In this document: positions 23,036 through 23,530 of the stretch, piece after piece
Layout of the letters: the number at the start of each line of letters is the position of its first letter
How positions within the stretch are numbered: position 1 is the first letter of the stretch
NCBI GenBank assembly: GCA_041484135.1
Contig: JBGPHD010000027.1
Span: 1-23,530 of the forward strand
DNA length: 23,530 nucleotides
DNA from: JACORV01 sp041484135
GTDB taxonomy: Bacteria > Gemmatimonadota > Gemmatimonadetes > Gemmatimonadales > JACORV01
Direction: 5' to 3'
The notes under the pieces: model-generated
What the model saw: the letters and a program-made list of their open reading frames with translations, nothing else
Told to the model about the DNA's origin: nothing
Databases searched by the model: none
Program-made: the position numbers and the translations under genes

Positions 23036-23530
23036 CTAGTGCGTGCCGCGCGCGACGTCCACCACCGCGCCCGCCACGAGTCCGTCCACCGGGCCCACGA
23101 TCACCGTGTCGCCCACCGCGATGCCGCTGGTGATCTGCACCAGCGCCTGCTGCTCGTCGGCGATGCCCACGCCCACGACGCGCTTCACCACCTTGCCGCC
23201 CGCCACCACGTACACCGTCGGCGCGCGCGCCTCGCCCTCGTACCGGAGCGCCACGCGCGGGATCGCCACGGCGTCGCGCTCCTCGCGCACCAGCACTCTC
23301 CCAGACACGAAGAGCCCGCCCACCAGCCGCCGGGCCGCATTCGGGATGTCCACATAGATCCGCACCTGGCGCGTCGCCGGATCGGCCGTGGGGTTGATAC
23401 GGCTGATGCGCCCCGTCACCGAATCGCCCGCGAGCTGCGCCACGGTGAGGTTCACCGTGCGGCCCACCCGGAGCTCCGGCAGCCACTGCGCCTCCACCGA
23501 GGCCGCGAGCTGGAGCGTGCGCGTGTCCAC
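23036..23530 (-). CDS. RND membrane fusion protein (HlyD/AcrA family), C-terminal part
   Basis: Partial: the frame is open to the right edge, so the start lies outside; GTG at 23530 is just a codon at the boundary. The 164 residues seen cover the beta-barrel region (LRVGRTVNLTVAQLAGDSVTG, then RISRINPTADPATRQVRIYV) and the membrane-proximal domain (VAIPRVALRYEGE, VKRVVGVGIADEQQALVQITSGI, GDTVIVGPVDGLVAGAVVDV). Missing are the lipoyl and hairpin parts and any signal peptide. In this family the protein bridges the inner-membrane pump to an outer-membrane channel. It is directly upstream of the pump gene (9 bp), so they are one operon. Confidence 0.93.
   Translation of the reverse strand: MDTRTLQLAASVEAQWLPELRVGRTVNLTVAQLAGDSVTGRISRINPTADPATRQVRIYVDIPNAARRLVGGLFVSGRVLVREERDAVAIPRVALRYEGEARAPTVYVVAGGKVVKRVVGVGIADEQQALVQITSGIAVGDTVIVGPVDGLVAGAVVDVARGTH

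Overview
This window is GC-rich (about 70% by eye), densely packed DNA with many GTG starts and 4-bp GTGA stop/start overlaps. It comes from a diderm bacterium: it encodes lipoproteins, a TonB-dependent receptor, an RND efflux pump and a small outer-membrane barrel. It also encodes a futalosine-pathway menaquinone enzyme. The mix of serine/threonine kinase with PEGA-like domains, Ig-like lipoproteins, a TonB receptor with a DUF4249-like lipoprotein, and paired GSI-beta/GSI-alpha glutamine synthetases suggests Gemmatimonadota or a related soil lineage. That assignment is inference; no rRNA or other phylogenetic marker is present.

Layout, left to right. (1) 1-3096 (-): N-terminal part of a very large Ig-like lipoprotein that leaves the window on the left. 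It has a strong sigma70-type promoter (3206-3235) and a structured leader of about 100 nt. (2) 3378-12773 (-): six head-to-tail overlapping genes. A promoter with three phased GTGCA/TGCAC operators (12805-12930) drives two glutamine synthetases (GSI-beta, then GSI-alpha, overlapping by 11 bp). These are followed by a lipoprotein with two sevenfold propeller-like blocks, a zinc-ribbon/Ser-Thr kinase/PEGA-like protein, a TPR-like periplasmic protein and a small outer-membrane barrel. The last three are each joined to the gene before by a 4-bp GTGA overlap. (3) 12953-17502 (-): an operon of TonB-dependent receptor, DUF4249-like lipoprotein, RsbRD_N-like sensor protein and a 74-residue orphan, ending in a clear intrinsic terminator. 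An 8-bp tandem repeat sits at the 5' end of the lipoprotein gene. (4) 17505-19880 (+): a divergent operon whose first ATG is only 2 bp from the receptor's GTG. It encodes a double zinc-ribbon membrane protein, MqnD, and a receiver-DHp protein without a kinase ATPase domain. (5) 19859-23530 (-): an RND efflux transporter and the C-terminal part of its membrane fusion protein, which leaves the window on the right.

The least ordinary items are the operator array before the tandem glutamine synthetases, the kinase/propeller-lipoprotein/barrel gene chain, the out-of-frame tandem repeat at the lipoprotein start, the structured leader before the Ig-like lipoprotein, and an over-represented octamer (CGTTAGGC). 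No tRNA, rRNA, CRISPR array or insertion sequence was seen.
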